Source of the DNA: an uncultured Oscillospiraceae bacterium
GTDB taxonomy: Bacteria > Bacillota > Clostridia > Oscillospirales > Ruminococcaceae
Length of the DNA stretch: 64,000 nucleotides
Reading direction: 5' to 3'
Assembly (NCBI GenBank): GCA_910583935.1
Contig: CAJTZM010000003.1
Span: forward strand, 62,001 to 126,000
Below, piece after piece: positions 52,263 to 60,214 of this stretch (the stretch's first letter is position 1; every line of letters begins with the position of its first letter). The translations under genes were made by a program, and so were the position numbers. The notes under the pieces are model-generated. The model was given only the letters and a program-made list of their open reading frames with translations. It was not told where the DNA came from and did no database searches.

Positions 52263-52645
52263 GTGAGCTTTCCGACCTGCTGGGCGGCCTTTTGGGAAAT
52301 GAAGCGGGCGGCGAGTCGGACGAAATAGGCGGTCTTTTTAGCCTTTTAGGGGGGCTTATGCAGCCAGCCGGGACCGGTCAAAGAGATTCGGACAAAGAAG
52401 CCGCGCCGGATATGGGGGATTTGGATCAAATTCTAAAAATGGTTTCCAAATTGCAAGAGGATGACAAAAATATTCGCCTACTGCGTGCGCTACAGCCCCA
52501 TCTCACCCCAGAGCGAGCCGCCCGGGCCGAAGATGTTATCAAACTGATGCGGCTGGCAAACCTGCTTCCGCTGCTGCGGATCTTCGGAGAAGGGGAGAGA
52601 AAAACAGTCCATGGAGAGGAGCGAGACGATGGAGCATTGGAATAA
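52259..52645 (+). CDS. Hypothetical protein (128 aa), second of the set
   Basis: 'MSELSDLLGGLLGNEAGGES' at the N-terminus (Gly/Leu-rich) and 'LRALQPHLTPERAARAEDVI' and 'LMRLANLLPLLRIFG' toward the end. The pattern of LRALxPxLxxER ... LLPLLR recurs in Clostridia small proteins in my memory, without a function. It overlaps its neighbours (4 nt upstream, 17 nt downstream). Confidence 0.6.
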   Translation: MSELSDLLGGLLGNEAGGESDEIGGLFSLLGGLMQPAGTGQRDSDKEAAPDMGDLDQILKMVSKLQEDDKNIRLLRALQPHLTPERAARAEDVIKLMRLANLLPLLRIFGEGERKTVHGEERDDGALE

Positions 52646-53465
52646 AGGCGGCCTATCCCGAGAGGAATTTCTGCATATGCGGGAGGACGCTATGCGAAAG
52701 CTACAGGAACTGGCCAAAAGACAGACATCCCATCCGAGAATGCCGGCTGCGGCTTCTTCGCCGCCGAACAGCACCCGCCCACATTTGCAGAAGCCGGAAG
52801 CCGCTTCATCGCCGCCGGTTTTAAAAGAGCCGTTAACAAAGCTTGAATCAAAGCCTTTATTAGACGCAGTCCCTGCGAAAAACGGCGGCGAAGATCGTCC
52901 GGCTTATACACAGCCTTTGCCGTCCGGTCTGTCCGCTGCCGAAAAAACGGGAGACGATCCAGCATCCGCTGCCGATCCGGTCCTAAATTCAGTCCGGGAG
53001 CGAACAAAGGAAAGCGACGCAGAGACGCTTTCCTACTCCCCTCACGCCGTACCGCCAAAAGCGGCACAGGGTGATCAGCCAGAGGGATTTATTCCTTCGG
53101 AGGATCTATTGAAAACCATTCAGGACATATCCCAATCGCAGGCCTTGGAAAGCACAGTTTTTCCCCACGAGGATCCACCAGATGCTTTTGCGCCGGATAA
53201 CAAAGAGAAGCCACTGGAAAAAACGTCCAATCAATCCGTTCCGGAGCCGTCTGCGGCGCAGACCATTTCCGCAGAGCCGATTTTTGTACCGCCGCTGCCG
53301 TACCATCCGGACGGTTTTATCCCAAGAAGGCCTGGACGCGGTCCCTCCTTTCATCCGGATGCAGTCTGCCCGGAAAAGGGCTGCTATCAGCCTCCTCGAC
53401 CGCATGAAAAACCGCCATACCGGCCGGAAAATCGTTGGAAAGAGGTTAATGATAAAAAAAAATAG
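52629..53465 (+). CDS. Hypothetical Pro/Ala-rich protein (278 aa), third of the set
   Basis: N-terminal 'MEHWNKGGLSREEFLHMRED' and then a low-complexity, Pro/Ser/Lys-rich chain; the C-terminus is basic and Pro-rich ('RPHEKPPYRPENRW'). Probably disordered. ATG at 52629 follows GAGGAG; ATG at 52611 is also in frame. Co-transcribed with the two genes upstream. Not recognised. Confidence 0.55.
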   Translation: MEHWNKGGLSREEFLHMREDAMRKLQELAKRQTSHPRMPAAASSPPNSTRPHLQKPEAASSPPVLKEPLTKLESKPLLDAVPAKNGGEDRPAYTQPLPSGLSAAEKTGDDPASAADPVLNSVRERTKESDAETLSYSPHAVPPKAAQGDQPEGFIPSEDLLKTIQDISQSQALESTVFPHEDPPDAFAPDNKEKPLEKTSNQSVPEPSAAQTISAEPIFVPPLPYHPDGFIPRRPGRGPSFHPDAVCPEKGCYQPPRPHEKPPYRPENRWKEVNDKKK

Positions 53466-53593
53466 AAGAAGGTCCTTCTTTTCTTTACCGTCCCCTGCAA
53501 AAAGACCGATTGCTGCTGTTGGGAATTCTGGCCTCTTTATATGTCAATCAGGCGGACAAAAAGCTGATGATCGGCATTCTTTATCTATTGCTA

Positions 53594-53622
53594 TAAAAAG
53601 CCGCCCAATTGGGCGGCCTTTT
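53594..53622. terminator. Terminator between convergent genes
   Basis: AAAAGCCGCCC-AATT-GGGCGGCCTTTT stem with flanking A and T runs. Confidence 0.8.
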
Positions 53623-53635
53623 ATAATATCTTTTT

Positions 53636-53998
53636 TTAAACCTTTGTCCCGTTTTTTATTTTTTCCTTTTCCAATCGCTCCCGAATGGCGATCTCCTGCA
53701 CTAACGTCCGAATTTTGGCGTCCATCTGAGAAAAACGGATCGACAAAGAAAAAATTTTCAAAATCAATACAAAAATAATCGACAGATAAATAAAGTTGAC
53801 CTCAGACTGAACGCCTAAAATCCCTGCCGCCCATTTGGCGATATCGGGAACAACGCTTAGAAGAACCAATACAGCAGGAAAACCGATCCAAAAAATGGCG
53901 TCCTCAATCTGCATCTGCGATTTGCGGATTTTTCGGGCCGTATACCATAATGTCAGCACAGACACAACAATCAGGATAATACGAAACGTCACTGACAT
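53636..53998 (-). CDS. DUF2304 membrane protein
   Basis: 120 residues with three membrane helices ('FRIILIVVSVLTLWYTARKI', 'EDAIFWIGFPAVLVLLSVVP', 'NFIYLSIIFVLILKIFSLSI') and a charged helical tail. DUF2304 proteins are routinely paired with a GT2 dolichol-phosphate-mannose-synthase-like enzyme, as here (54001-54699). ATG at 53998 follows AAGGAGGGG. Confidence 0.9.
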   Translation of the reverse strand: MSVTFRIILIVVSVLTLWYTARKIRKSQMQIEDAIFWIGFPAVLVLLSVVPDIAKWAAGILGVQSEVNFIYLSIIFVLILKIFSLSIRFSQMDAKIRTLVQEIAIRERLEKEKIKNGTKV

Positions 53999-54000
53999 TT

Positions 54001-54699
54001 TTAACCCCTCCTTCTGCGAATCCATTGGAAAAATACAATCGAAACACACATTCGGACCATATATTCTACCGACCTCCGCAGGTTAAAATAGCTTTCGCCG
54101 GCGATCCGATCCATCATCTGGACCTGGACCTCCTCAACTCTTGCGCCGGTACGAATCAGATATGCGATGGTATCCGGTTCCGGCCCATAGTTCAGGTTTT
54201 GGGCAAATTCGCGGACCATGGACCGGTTAAGAAGCCGCATTCCGGAGGTAGGATCCTTAATAGTAGCGCCGGTTGTCATTTTAATCGCCAGCTGAATCAT
54301 CCGATTTCCCATCATTCGCAGGCTGAAAGGCTTTTTTTCCTCCTTAAAGCGGGAGCCGATCACCACATCCAAATTCTCTTTTTCCATCAGCGACGCCATT
54401 TTTTCAATATAGCTGGGGTCATGCTGGCCATCCCCGTCAAATTGCATCGCCGCATCATATCCCCCTCCCGTCCTGTATGCGTACTGAAGGCCAGCCTGGA
54501 AAGCACCCGCCAACCCCAGATTCACCGGCAGATCCAAAAAACGATAACCTTTCTCCCGGCAGATCTGGGCCGTCCGGTCCTTTGAGCCATCGTTGACCAC
54601 TAAATAGTCGTACTGCGGGTAATGTTCTATCAGATTATCTACCACCCGCGCAATATTCTCCTGTTCGTTATAAGCTGGAATGACAATTAAAAGCTTCAA
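54001..54699 (-). CDS. GT2 glycosyltransferase (DPM1-like)
   Basis: 232 residues. 'LIVIPAYNEQENIARVVDNL' and the DxD in 'AAMQFDGDGQHDPSYIEKMA' are polyprenyl-phosphate glycosyltransferase features; 'VIGSRFKEEKKPFSLRMMGN' follows. It transfers a sugar to a lipid-phosphate carrier. It lies 2 nt upstream of DUF2304. Confidence 0.92.
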   Translation of the reverse strand: MKLLIVIPAYNEQENIARVVDNLIEHYPQYDYLVVNDGSKDRTAQICREKGYRFLDLPVNLGLAGAFQAGLQYAYRTGGGYDAAMQFDGDGQHDPSYIEKMASLMEKENLDVVIGSRFKEEKKPFSLRMMGNRMIQLAIKMTTGATIKDPTSGMRLLNRSMVREFAQNLNYGPEPDTIAYLIRTGARVEEVQVQMMDRIAGESYFNLRRSVEYMVRMCVSIVFFQWIRRRRG

Positions 54700-54806
54700 C
54701 CTAAACCCTACTTCCTAAAAAATCTCTTTCTTTCAAACCACTGTACCGGATGAAACTGATCAACAAAATCAGTATGGCTAAACCGAAAAAGGTGACATAA
54801 TGTATG

Positions 54807-55607
54807 TTACTGTGTCAGTTGGTTGCTTTTTTCCCCCTGTTTGTAGAGCCTTTCAATCTGCCGCGCTATCCATGCGGGCCAGAATTTGCACAGCATTTCG
54901 TAGTCCTCCTTTTCCCTCAAAGATTCACCTATAATCTGTGTCGTGGCCGATCCTTCGTGAATTCGATGCCTCATCAGAATCTTTGATATATAGACAAAAG
55001 ATCCATTTTCTCTGCTCAACCGCTCCCAAGCCTGCCAATCCACATCACTTTTAAAATGAGAAGTAAAGATCTGCTCCGGCAGATTGTCCCTCACAAAAGT
55101 AACGGAAGGGCAACAGACTGGACATCCGAAGGAGAGGATCCTACGGCGGATAAAGATACTTTTTTGAAAGGCCCCAAACCGGAGAGGAGACAGCATGATT
55201 CTTTTGATTTTCAGCAAACGGTTATCCAAAACCGCTTGATCTGCCCGTAGTTCAGCGTAATCAGAAAAAGCGATTAACGGACGGACGGCATGATTCAATC
55301 TGTCCAGCATCACTTCGAGATAATTCGGCTCATACAAATCGTCCTGATGCGCGATGGTAACCAGAGGGCTTTCAGCACAAGAATAGCCGAAATTCCAATC
55401 CTCGGCAATCCCTTTTTCTCCTGTATTGACGAATAAAGGCAAGCCGTATTTCTCACAAAGCGCGTAGATCGTTTGATTAGGCGTTGAAGTCGACAGAATA
55501 ACATTGCTTAAAGTCGTTTGTTTTTTCAGTGAACGGATACAATTTTCCAAATACTCACTCTCGTGGTAAGCGCATATGACAAACGTGTGGTCTGAAGCAG
55601 TATACAT
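54807..55607 (-). CDS. GT2-family glycosyltransferase
   Basis: 266 residues. 'HTFVICAYHESEYLENCIRS' begins the GT-A fold and the DD metal site is 'TIAHQDDLYEPNYLEVML'. It probably adds a sugar to a surface polysaccharide. It lies 5 nt downstream of the flippase gene. Confidence 0.88.
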   Translation of the reverse strand: MYTASDHTFVICAYHESEYLENCIRSLKKQTTLSNVILSTSTPNQTIYALCEKYGLPLFVNTGEKGIAEDWNFGYSCAESPLVTIAHQDDLYEPNYLEVMLDRLNHAVRPLIAFSDYAELRADQAVLDNRLLKIKRIMLSPLRFGAFQKSIFIRRRILSFGCPVCCPSVTFVRDNLPEQIFTSHFKSDVDWQAWERLSRENGSFVYISKILMRHRIHEGSATTQIIGESLREKEDYEMLCKFWPAWIARQIERLYKQGEKSNQLTQ

Positions 55608-55612
55608 GCCGA

Positions 55613-56845
55613 TTACTCCTTATTTAAACGGTTGATTTTCATCACAGTAAACAGAACCATGGCGATAATTTGGACAAAAAGCGCGGCAATTAAAGCATAG
55701 CTTGCCCCATTTGCACCAAAGTAATTTACGAAATACGGTAGATATAACGAAACAAAAGAAATCCCCAAAAGATTGCTGAACAATAGTCCCCCGAAAGAGC
55801 GAATGACGACCATCAGCATATCCAAAAACAGCATAAACGCGGTTAAAATTGTGCAAAACGCCAGCGGCATCAAAAAGCTCTGGTACCGAAGGATACTTTC
55901 CCCATATAAAAAGCGAAGCCCCCAGCCTCCGAACAGCTTTATACCAAGCAAGGCAACCAGGATTAACACTCCCGCGATCTTCAAAAAGTGCAGCACCAGA
56001 CCTTTAAACTTTTCACGCTCACCTTTTTCGTAATATTGCGCGAAAGGGGTAGCCAAAGGAATAAACAGATAAGAAGCAACCACCTGTATGATCAAAACCG
56101 GTGCACCAACAGAAGAATAAGCACCCAAAATTTCCGTCCCTATTGACTTTTCCAGATAAATTTTGGGAAAAGACAAGGTAATGGTAGACAAAACGCTGGA
56201 CAGTGCAAAAGGGAAACAAGCGAGCATAAGCCGTTTGACCTTTTTCCATTGAAAGGGTCTAGCAGGAGTGATCCATCGACCTAAAAAGCTTCTATCATAT
56301 ACCAGCAGCGTTAAGGCAACCGCCAAAAAAAGCCCCACTATTGCCCATTGAACCGATTGGAAAACCACTAAAAACACGACAAAAAATGTCAGTGAAAGAA
56401 TTCCCTTAATAAATTTCGAGATTCCTACCAAATCCAAGCGGCCGGCTTTCTGTCCGATGCCGTAGAACGTATCCTCGAGCGCTTCCAGCGCTCGATACAG
56501 CATATACAACAAAACCGTAACGATTTGGGCCGAGTCATAGCAATTTAGAAAACAGGAAACCGCGCACAAAACCGTCGAAATAAGGGCGGTACAGCCCTTC
56601 ACCGCGAAATATTCTTTTTCAACAAATTCCGGCTTTAAATCGGATATCTGATAGGAAAGCATGCCATACAACGCGAAAGCATAAAAAATATTGGTTATGG
56701 ACATGGCCAATGACAGATATCCCGCCGCCAGATACCCGCCTAACCGCAAAACTAACACGGTTGTCAGCCATTGACAGCCCAAATTTGTCATGGAACCAAC
56801 TGAGTTGTAGAACATTCCTTTTCTCAGCGAAATTTCCTTTTCCAC
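55613..56845 (-). CDS. Polysaccharide flippase (Wzx/MurJ-like MOP superfamily)
   Basis: 410 residues with about 12 membrane helices ('GMFYNSVGSMTNLGCQWLTT', 'LSLAMSITNIFYAFALYGML', 'PFALSSVLSTITLSFPKIYL'). It translocates lipid-linked oligosaccharides to the outer face. The C-terminus 'AALFVQIIAMVLFTVMKINR' completes the fold. Start at 56845 (ATG) after AGGAG. Confidence 0.88.
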   Translation of the reverse strand: MEKEISLRKGMFYNSVGSMTNLGCQWLTTVLVLRLGGYLAAGYLSLAMSITNIFYAFALYGMLSYQISDLKPEFVEKEYFAVKGCTALISTVLCAVSCFLNCYDSAQIVTVLLYMLYRALEALEDTFYGIGQKAGRLDLVGISKFIKGILSLTFFVVFLVVFQSVQWAIVGLFLAVALTLLVYDRSFLGRWITPARPFQWKKVKRLMLACFPFALSSVLSTITLSFPKIYLEKSIGTEILGAYSSVGAPVLIIQVVASYLFIPLATPFAQYYEKGEREKFKGLVLHFLKIAGVLILVALLGIKLFGGWGLRFLYGESILRYQSFLMPLAFCTILTAFMLFLDMLMVVIRSFGGLLFSNLLGISFVSLYLPYFVNYFGANGASYALIAALFVQIIAMVLFTVMKINRLNKE

Positions 56846-57323
56846 TTTTTTCTCCTTTTCTTTTTTGGAGAAAAGCCTGACGTTAATAGGGAACGCGCAA
56901 ATTTATCTTTTCCTGCGGCTGTTTCCGCATCCAAAGCTCTACCGGACGCACAAGCCAAAACAAAATGGCCCACAAGCGGCTGGCCATCGGTATTTTTTGT
57001 CTTTTTTAATAACGGATAGATTTCCCCATAATGATAGTTTCTTTTATGGGCGTAAACCGCATACCCTATCTGCATAGCTTTTCTTTTTTATATTTATCCA
57101 GATCAGATACCTCGCCAAATTGTTCTAACTTTCCGTATAGCTCCAGCATCAGCATCGTCAGGGCACATTTGGGACGAACGCCGCAGCTTCTTCCGGAGGT
57201 CCAGCATACAGTTAAAAATTTCTGTGCCAATGAATAGTCCGCGATCCGCTTGGTTTTTAGGACCCGGCTATAGGTCGCATACGAAGAGTAAAAGTCACAT
57301 TGTCGGTGGAAAATATGAAACAT
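56846..57323 (-). pseudogene. Decayed coding region, unassigned
   Basis: Short overlapping open frames on the minus strand (about 57066-57323 and 56824-57075) with coding-like stretches such as 'QKFLTVCWTSG' and 'QIGYAVYAHKRNYHYGE'. No ribosome sites fit and the family is not recognisable. It lies directly downstream of the pyruvyl-transferase and F420-like remnants, so it is probably further debris. Confidence 0.4.
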
Positions 57324-57549
57324 TAAAAAGGTCAGAATAAGAGTAGTCCTCCGCCGGGATCACCTTGGCTGGGCGTATAGATACATAATACTATAAAGGG
57401 CACCTATGGCAGGAAGGGAGCAGATTATAATGATCAAAAAACAAAATGTAAAACGGATTTTGCTTCATATCCTGTAAAAGACCCTTCACAATCCATGCGC
57501 AGGCTGGCACGATGCCAACCATTAGGTCGGACGCTAAAAGTAGTTGGAT
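57324..57549 (-). pseudogene. Remnant of F420H2-dehydrogenase-beta-like protein
   Basis: In one minus-strand frame (57549-57412) the sequence reads 'KGLLQDMKQNPFYILFFDHY' and ends 'NLLPSCHRCPL' before a stop. This recalls the '...NPxYxxFxxxxxLRPSCYxC' segment of coenzyme-F420 hydrogenase/dehydrogenase beta subunits, common beside pyruvyl transferases in Firmicute polysaccharide loci. No start or rest of the protein is visible. Confidence 0.5.
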
Positions 57550-58004
57550 CTAAAACCACCTTTGCAGGCGCTGCACAAGCTCTTTAATAATTTTCGCACC
57601 TTGTACTTCTCTCGCCGAAAGAAATCGGTAGCTGCCTAACAGACACTTGTAGGTTTCCCGGATGCCAAGGCTGGCGGTATAGCTTCCTTTTTCATCCGGA
57701 TCGTCTACAAAATCCAGCAGATAGGTTGGCTCCAGGTTCACCCGCCCGCAATTCCACACCTGATCGCTTCCGGAAATGAATAGGTGGTATTTACCATTCA
57801 GCTTCCCACTGTTTTCGGCCCTACCGGCTCGCTCAGAACCATTTTTTCCTGGAACCTGGCAAAAGGTTTTGCAATATCTCCGGTATTTCCCTCTCCCCAA
57901 AAGACTATATTAAACAGTTCCAAAAATGTATAAAGCTGACGGTCCGGCTTGTGGAAAAGGAGCGCTTTCGCTTTATTTTTCAGCCAGCAGAGTATATCCG
58001 CCAA
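57550..58004 (-). pseudogene. Decayed polysaccharide pyruvyl transferase
   Basis: Two frames combine: 58004-57798 ('FARFQEKMVLSEPVG') and 57900-57550, which has 'GKYHLFISGSDQVWNCGR' , 'EKGSYTASLGIRETYKCLLG' and 'SAREVQGAKIIKELVQR', the pyruvyl transferase pattern. Another frame continues 'APAKVVLDPTTFSVRP'. The N-terminal third and the end are missing, so at least two frameshifts and a deletion occurred. Confidence 0.7.
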
Positions 58005-58046
58005 ATTCTCCTGCTAATAATTGAGAAATCAATATTCAGCCCTTTC

Positions 58047-60200
58047 TTACAGGAAATAACGGCTGATACAGCGGGTAAAAATTTCCCAGTACAGAATCAC
58101 TCCACTTATGGCAAACACGGTTAAATTGTATTTTCTCCGGTCTATCCGATTGATCATCTTAGGACTGCCCAAAATGTAGAAAATCGGGAAAAATAAAGGC
58201 AGTTTATATCGCTGTTGACAACCTGCAATTGTGTTCGCTCCTACAGGGGTAAAGGCAATATACAAAGAGGTTGCGACCAGACATAAAGCCGCAAAGACAC
58301 AAAGTCCAATCCAGATTCTGCATTTTCTGTTCGTCGTATATTTGTCCAACCGATCTTTATCTGTAACCGCCACCACAACCAGCAGAATCAGGGAAGCCGT
58401 TCCGGAGATTATACCAAGATAGGCAAAGTCTGTTAATAATTCAAAAGAGCTTACATATCTTCCCAGAAAGGTCAGAAGCGTCTTAGCATAGCTAAGCGGA
58501 TGGAAAAGAATAAACGCGATCTGCTCTCCGCCGTTCACTGTTGATCCGCCGCGGCTGTCAGTAGGAGCGTTTCCCATAAGTATCGGAAGAATGAAGGTCA
58601 TCAGCGCCACCACAATTATGGTGCTTACACAAACCAAATACTGCTTATATTTTTTTGGCGAAGAAAACTTAGATTTGGGCAAAAGAAAAAGGATTGCAAC
58701 CACCGGTACATAAACCGCTTTTGGACCGAGCCCTATAAACAGCGAACCCAAAATAACCGCCAGATCTTTTGCCGCAAGAGGTTTTTCCGGCTCCTGAAGC
58801 TCAGCGAAAAAGTATGCTAATCCCAGCGTAAGCCAGGCTGTCACCCAATTATCATAGCTATAACAGGATGCTAAAAAAACACAGATCGGCAATAAGGCAA
58901 TCGACGCTAAAATCATCTTTCCCGTTTTTAACCGTCGGATTGCCAGATAGATTAAAAGGACATACGTAATCAAATTGCATATTTTTCCCAAAACAAATAC
59001 GACGGAGAATGGCAGCTGTAAAGCTCTTCCCAAAACGATTCCGATAGCAACCGGAAGATACCCAATCCCTTTATACACAGTCAAATCAGCCGAATCATAA
59101 TAGGAATTCTGATAAACAAGCTGCCTGTTTTGATAAGTTTCATTTAAGTAGTCGCTTCTTTCCTTTGTTACCTCTACCGAAAACGAGGTGTTTAGAGAGT
59201 TCTGATACGCGTAATTTTCCATAACGATGTCCGCTTCGGTCACTTCGGAAAGGTAGGCCACCGACCGAATATAATGCGTCTGGTCATCCCAAGCAACGCC
59301 TGTCATCAGCGGCGCAAAAATACACAATAAAAGCCCCGTTGACAACGCTAAAATCGCGAACAGCCGCTCCGGCTTATCAGCGATACTTTTCCGAAACAGA
59401 TAAAACAGCCCCACACATCCCATCATTATAACCACGAACCAAAAAAGTGGGGTCTGGTAAGAAACCGCACGACTTTCGCTAAAATAATAAACCGCAACAT
59501 AGGTGAACAAAAGAAAACTGGTCGCGGACAGAAGGAAAATCAGCGATTTTTTTGTGTGATTCTGGAGCCAATAAATACAGCCTAAAAATTTGTTTTTTAT
59601 TGTATCTTTTTTATCCCACAAATACAGAAGCACAACAGTAAAAAAAACGGATAGAACCAACATGCGCAATGGGCTTAATCGAAGATGGTTCAATTCTAAA
59701 TTTTTTTTAATTGCTCCGCTTCCCGCCACAATTTCCCGCGGATGAAAAACCCCGTCCACATCCAATCGAAGTATAGAATATTCCGCATAGGGAAATTCAA
59801 AATATACAACACTTTGCCCTTTTGGAACAATCAGTACAACTTTATTTTCTTCTGAAAGGCCGCCATTCATTCCCGGATAGTATAACACGTATTGGACATT
59901 ATCGTTCGTCGGTTCTTCCAGCCGAATGATCAAATTTGAGATTTCTTTGTCAATACTACTAAAATATATCTGCGGATCCGCCCCGGTTGGGGTAAAGACC
60001 CCGTCCTTCTCCTCATAATTGGTTATTTGGGCCTGATCCATAGAAAGCGTAACAATTGGGTTATCTAGCTCTGCATCGTGAAGAATCGGAAAGGAGGTTG
60101 CCGTAATGATCTCTATTAAAGCCATCAGTCCAACGCCAATTGCGATAAACCGCCAGTTGTTCTGAAAAAAACACTTCATTTTTTCCCAAAGATCTCTCAT
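58047..60200 (-). CDS. DUF2142 polytopic membrane protein
   Basis: 717 residues with one N-terminal helix, a soluble domain of about 170 residues, and about 12 further membrane helices. 'GVAWDDQTHYIRSVAYLSEV' carries the acidic motif typical of DUF2142, a GT-C-like family in wall-polysaccharide loci. It may transfer or polymerise sugars on the outer face. ATG at 60200 begins 'MRDLWEKMKCFFQNNWRFIA'; a longer frame overlaps the upstream gene. Confidence 0.85.
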   Translation of the reverse strand: MRDLWEKMKCFFQNNWRFIAIGVGLMALIEIITATSFPILHDAELDNPIVTLSMDQAQITNYEEKDGVFTPTGADPQIYFSSIDKEISNLIIRLEEPTNDNVQYVLYYPGMNGGLSEENKVVLIVPKGQSVVYFEFPYAEYSILRLDVDGVFHPREIVAGSGAIKKNLELNHLRLSPLRMLVLSVFFTVVLLYLWDKKDTIKNKFLGCIYWLQNHTKKSLIFLLSATSFLLFTYVAVYYFSESRAVSYQTPLFWFVVIMMGCVGLFYLFRKSIADKPERLFAILALSTGLLLCIFAPLMTGVAWDDQTHYIRSVAYLSEVTEADIVMENYAYQNSLNTSFSVEVTKERSDYLNETYQNRQLVYQNSYYDSADLTVYKGIGYLPVAIGIVLGRALQLPFSVVFVLGKICNLITYVLLIYLAIRRLKTGKMILASIALLPICVFLASCYSYDNWVTAWLTLGLAYFFAELQEPEKPLAAKDLAVILGSLFIGLGPKAVYVPVVAILFLLPKSKFSSPKKYKQYLVCVSTIIVVALMTFILPILMGNAPTDSRGGSTVNGGEQIAFILFHPLSYAKTLLTFLGRYVSSFELLTDFAYLGIISGTASLILLVVVAVTDKDRLDKYTTNRKCRIWIGLCVFAALCLVATSLYIAFTPVGANTIAGCQQRYKLPLFFPIFYILGSPKMINRIDRRKYNLTVFAISGVILYWEIFTRCISRYFL

Positions 60201-60214
60201 TTTGTTCTTTGCAC

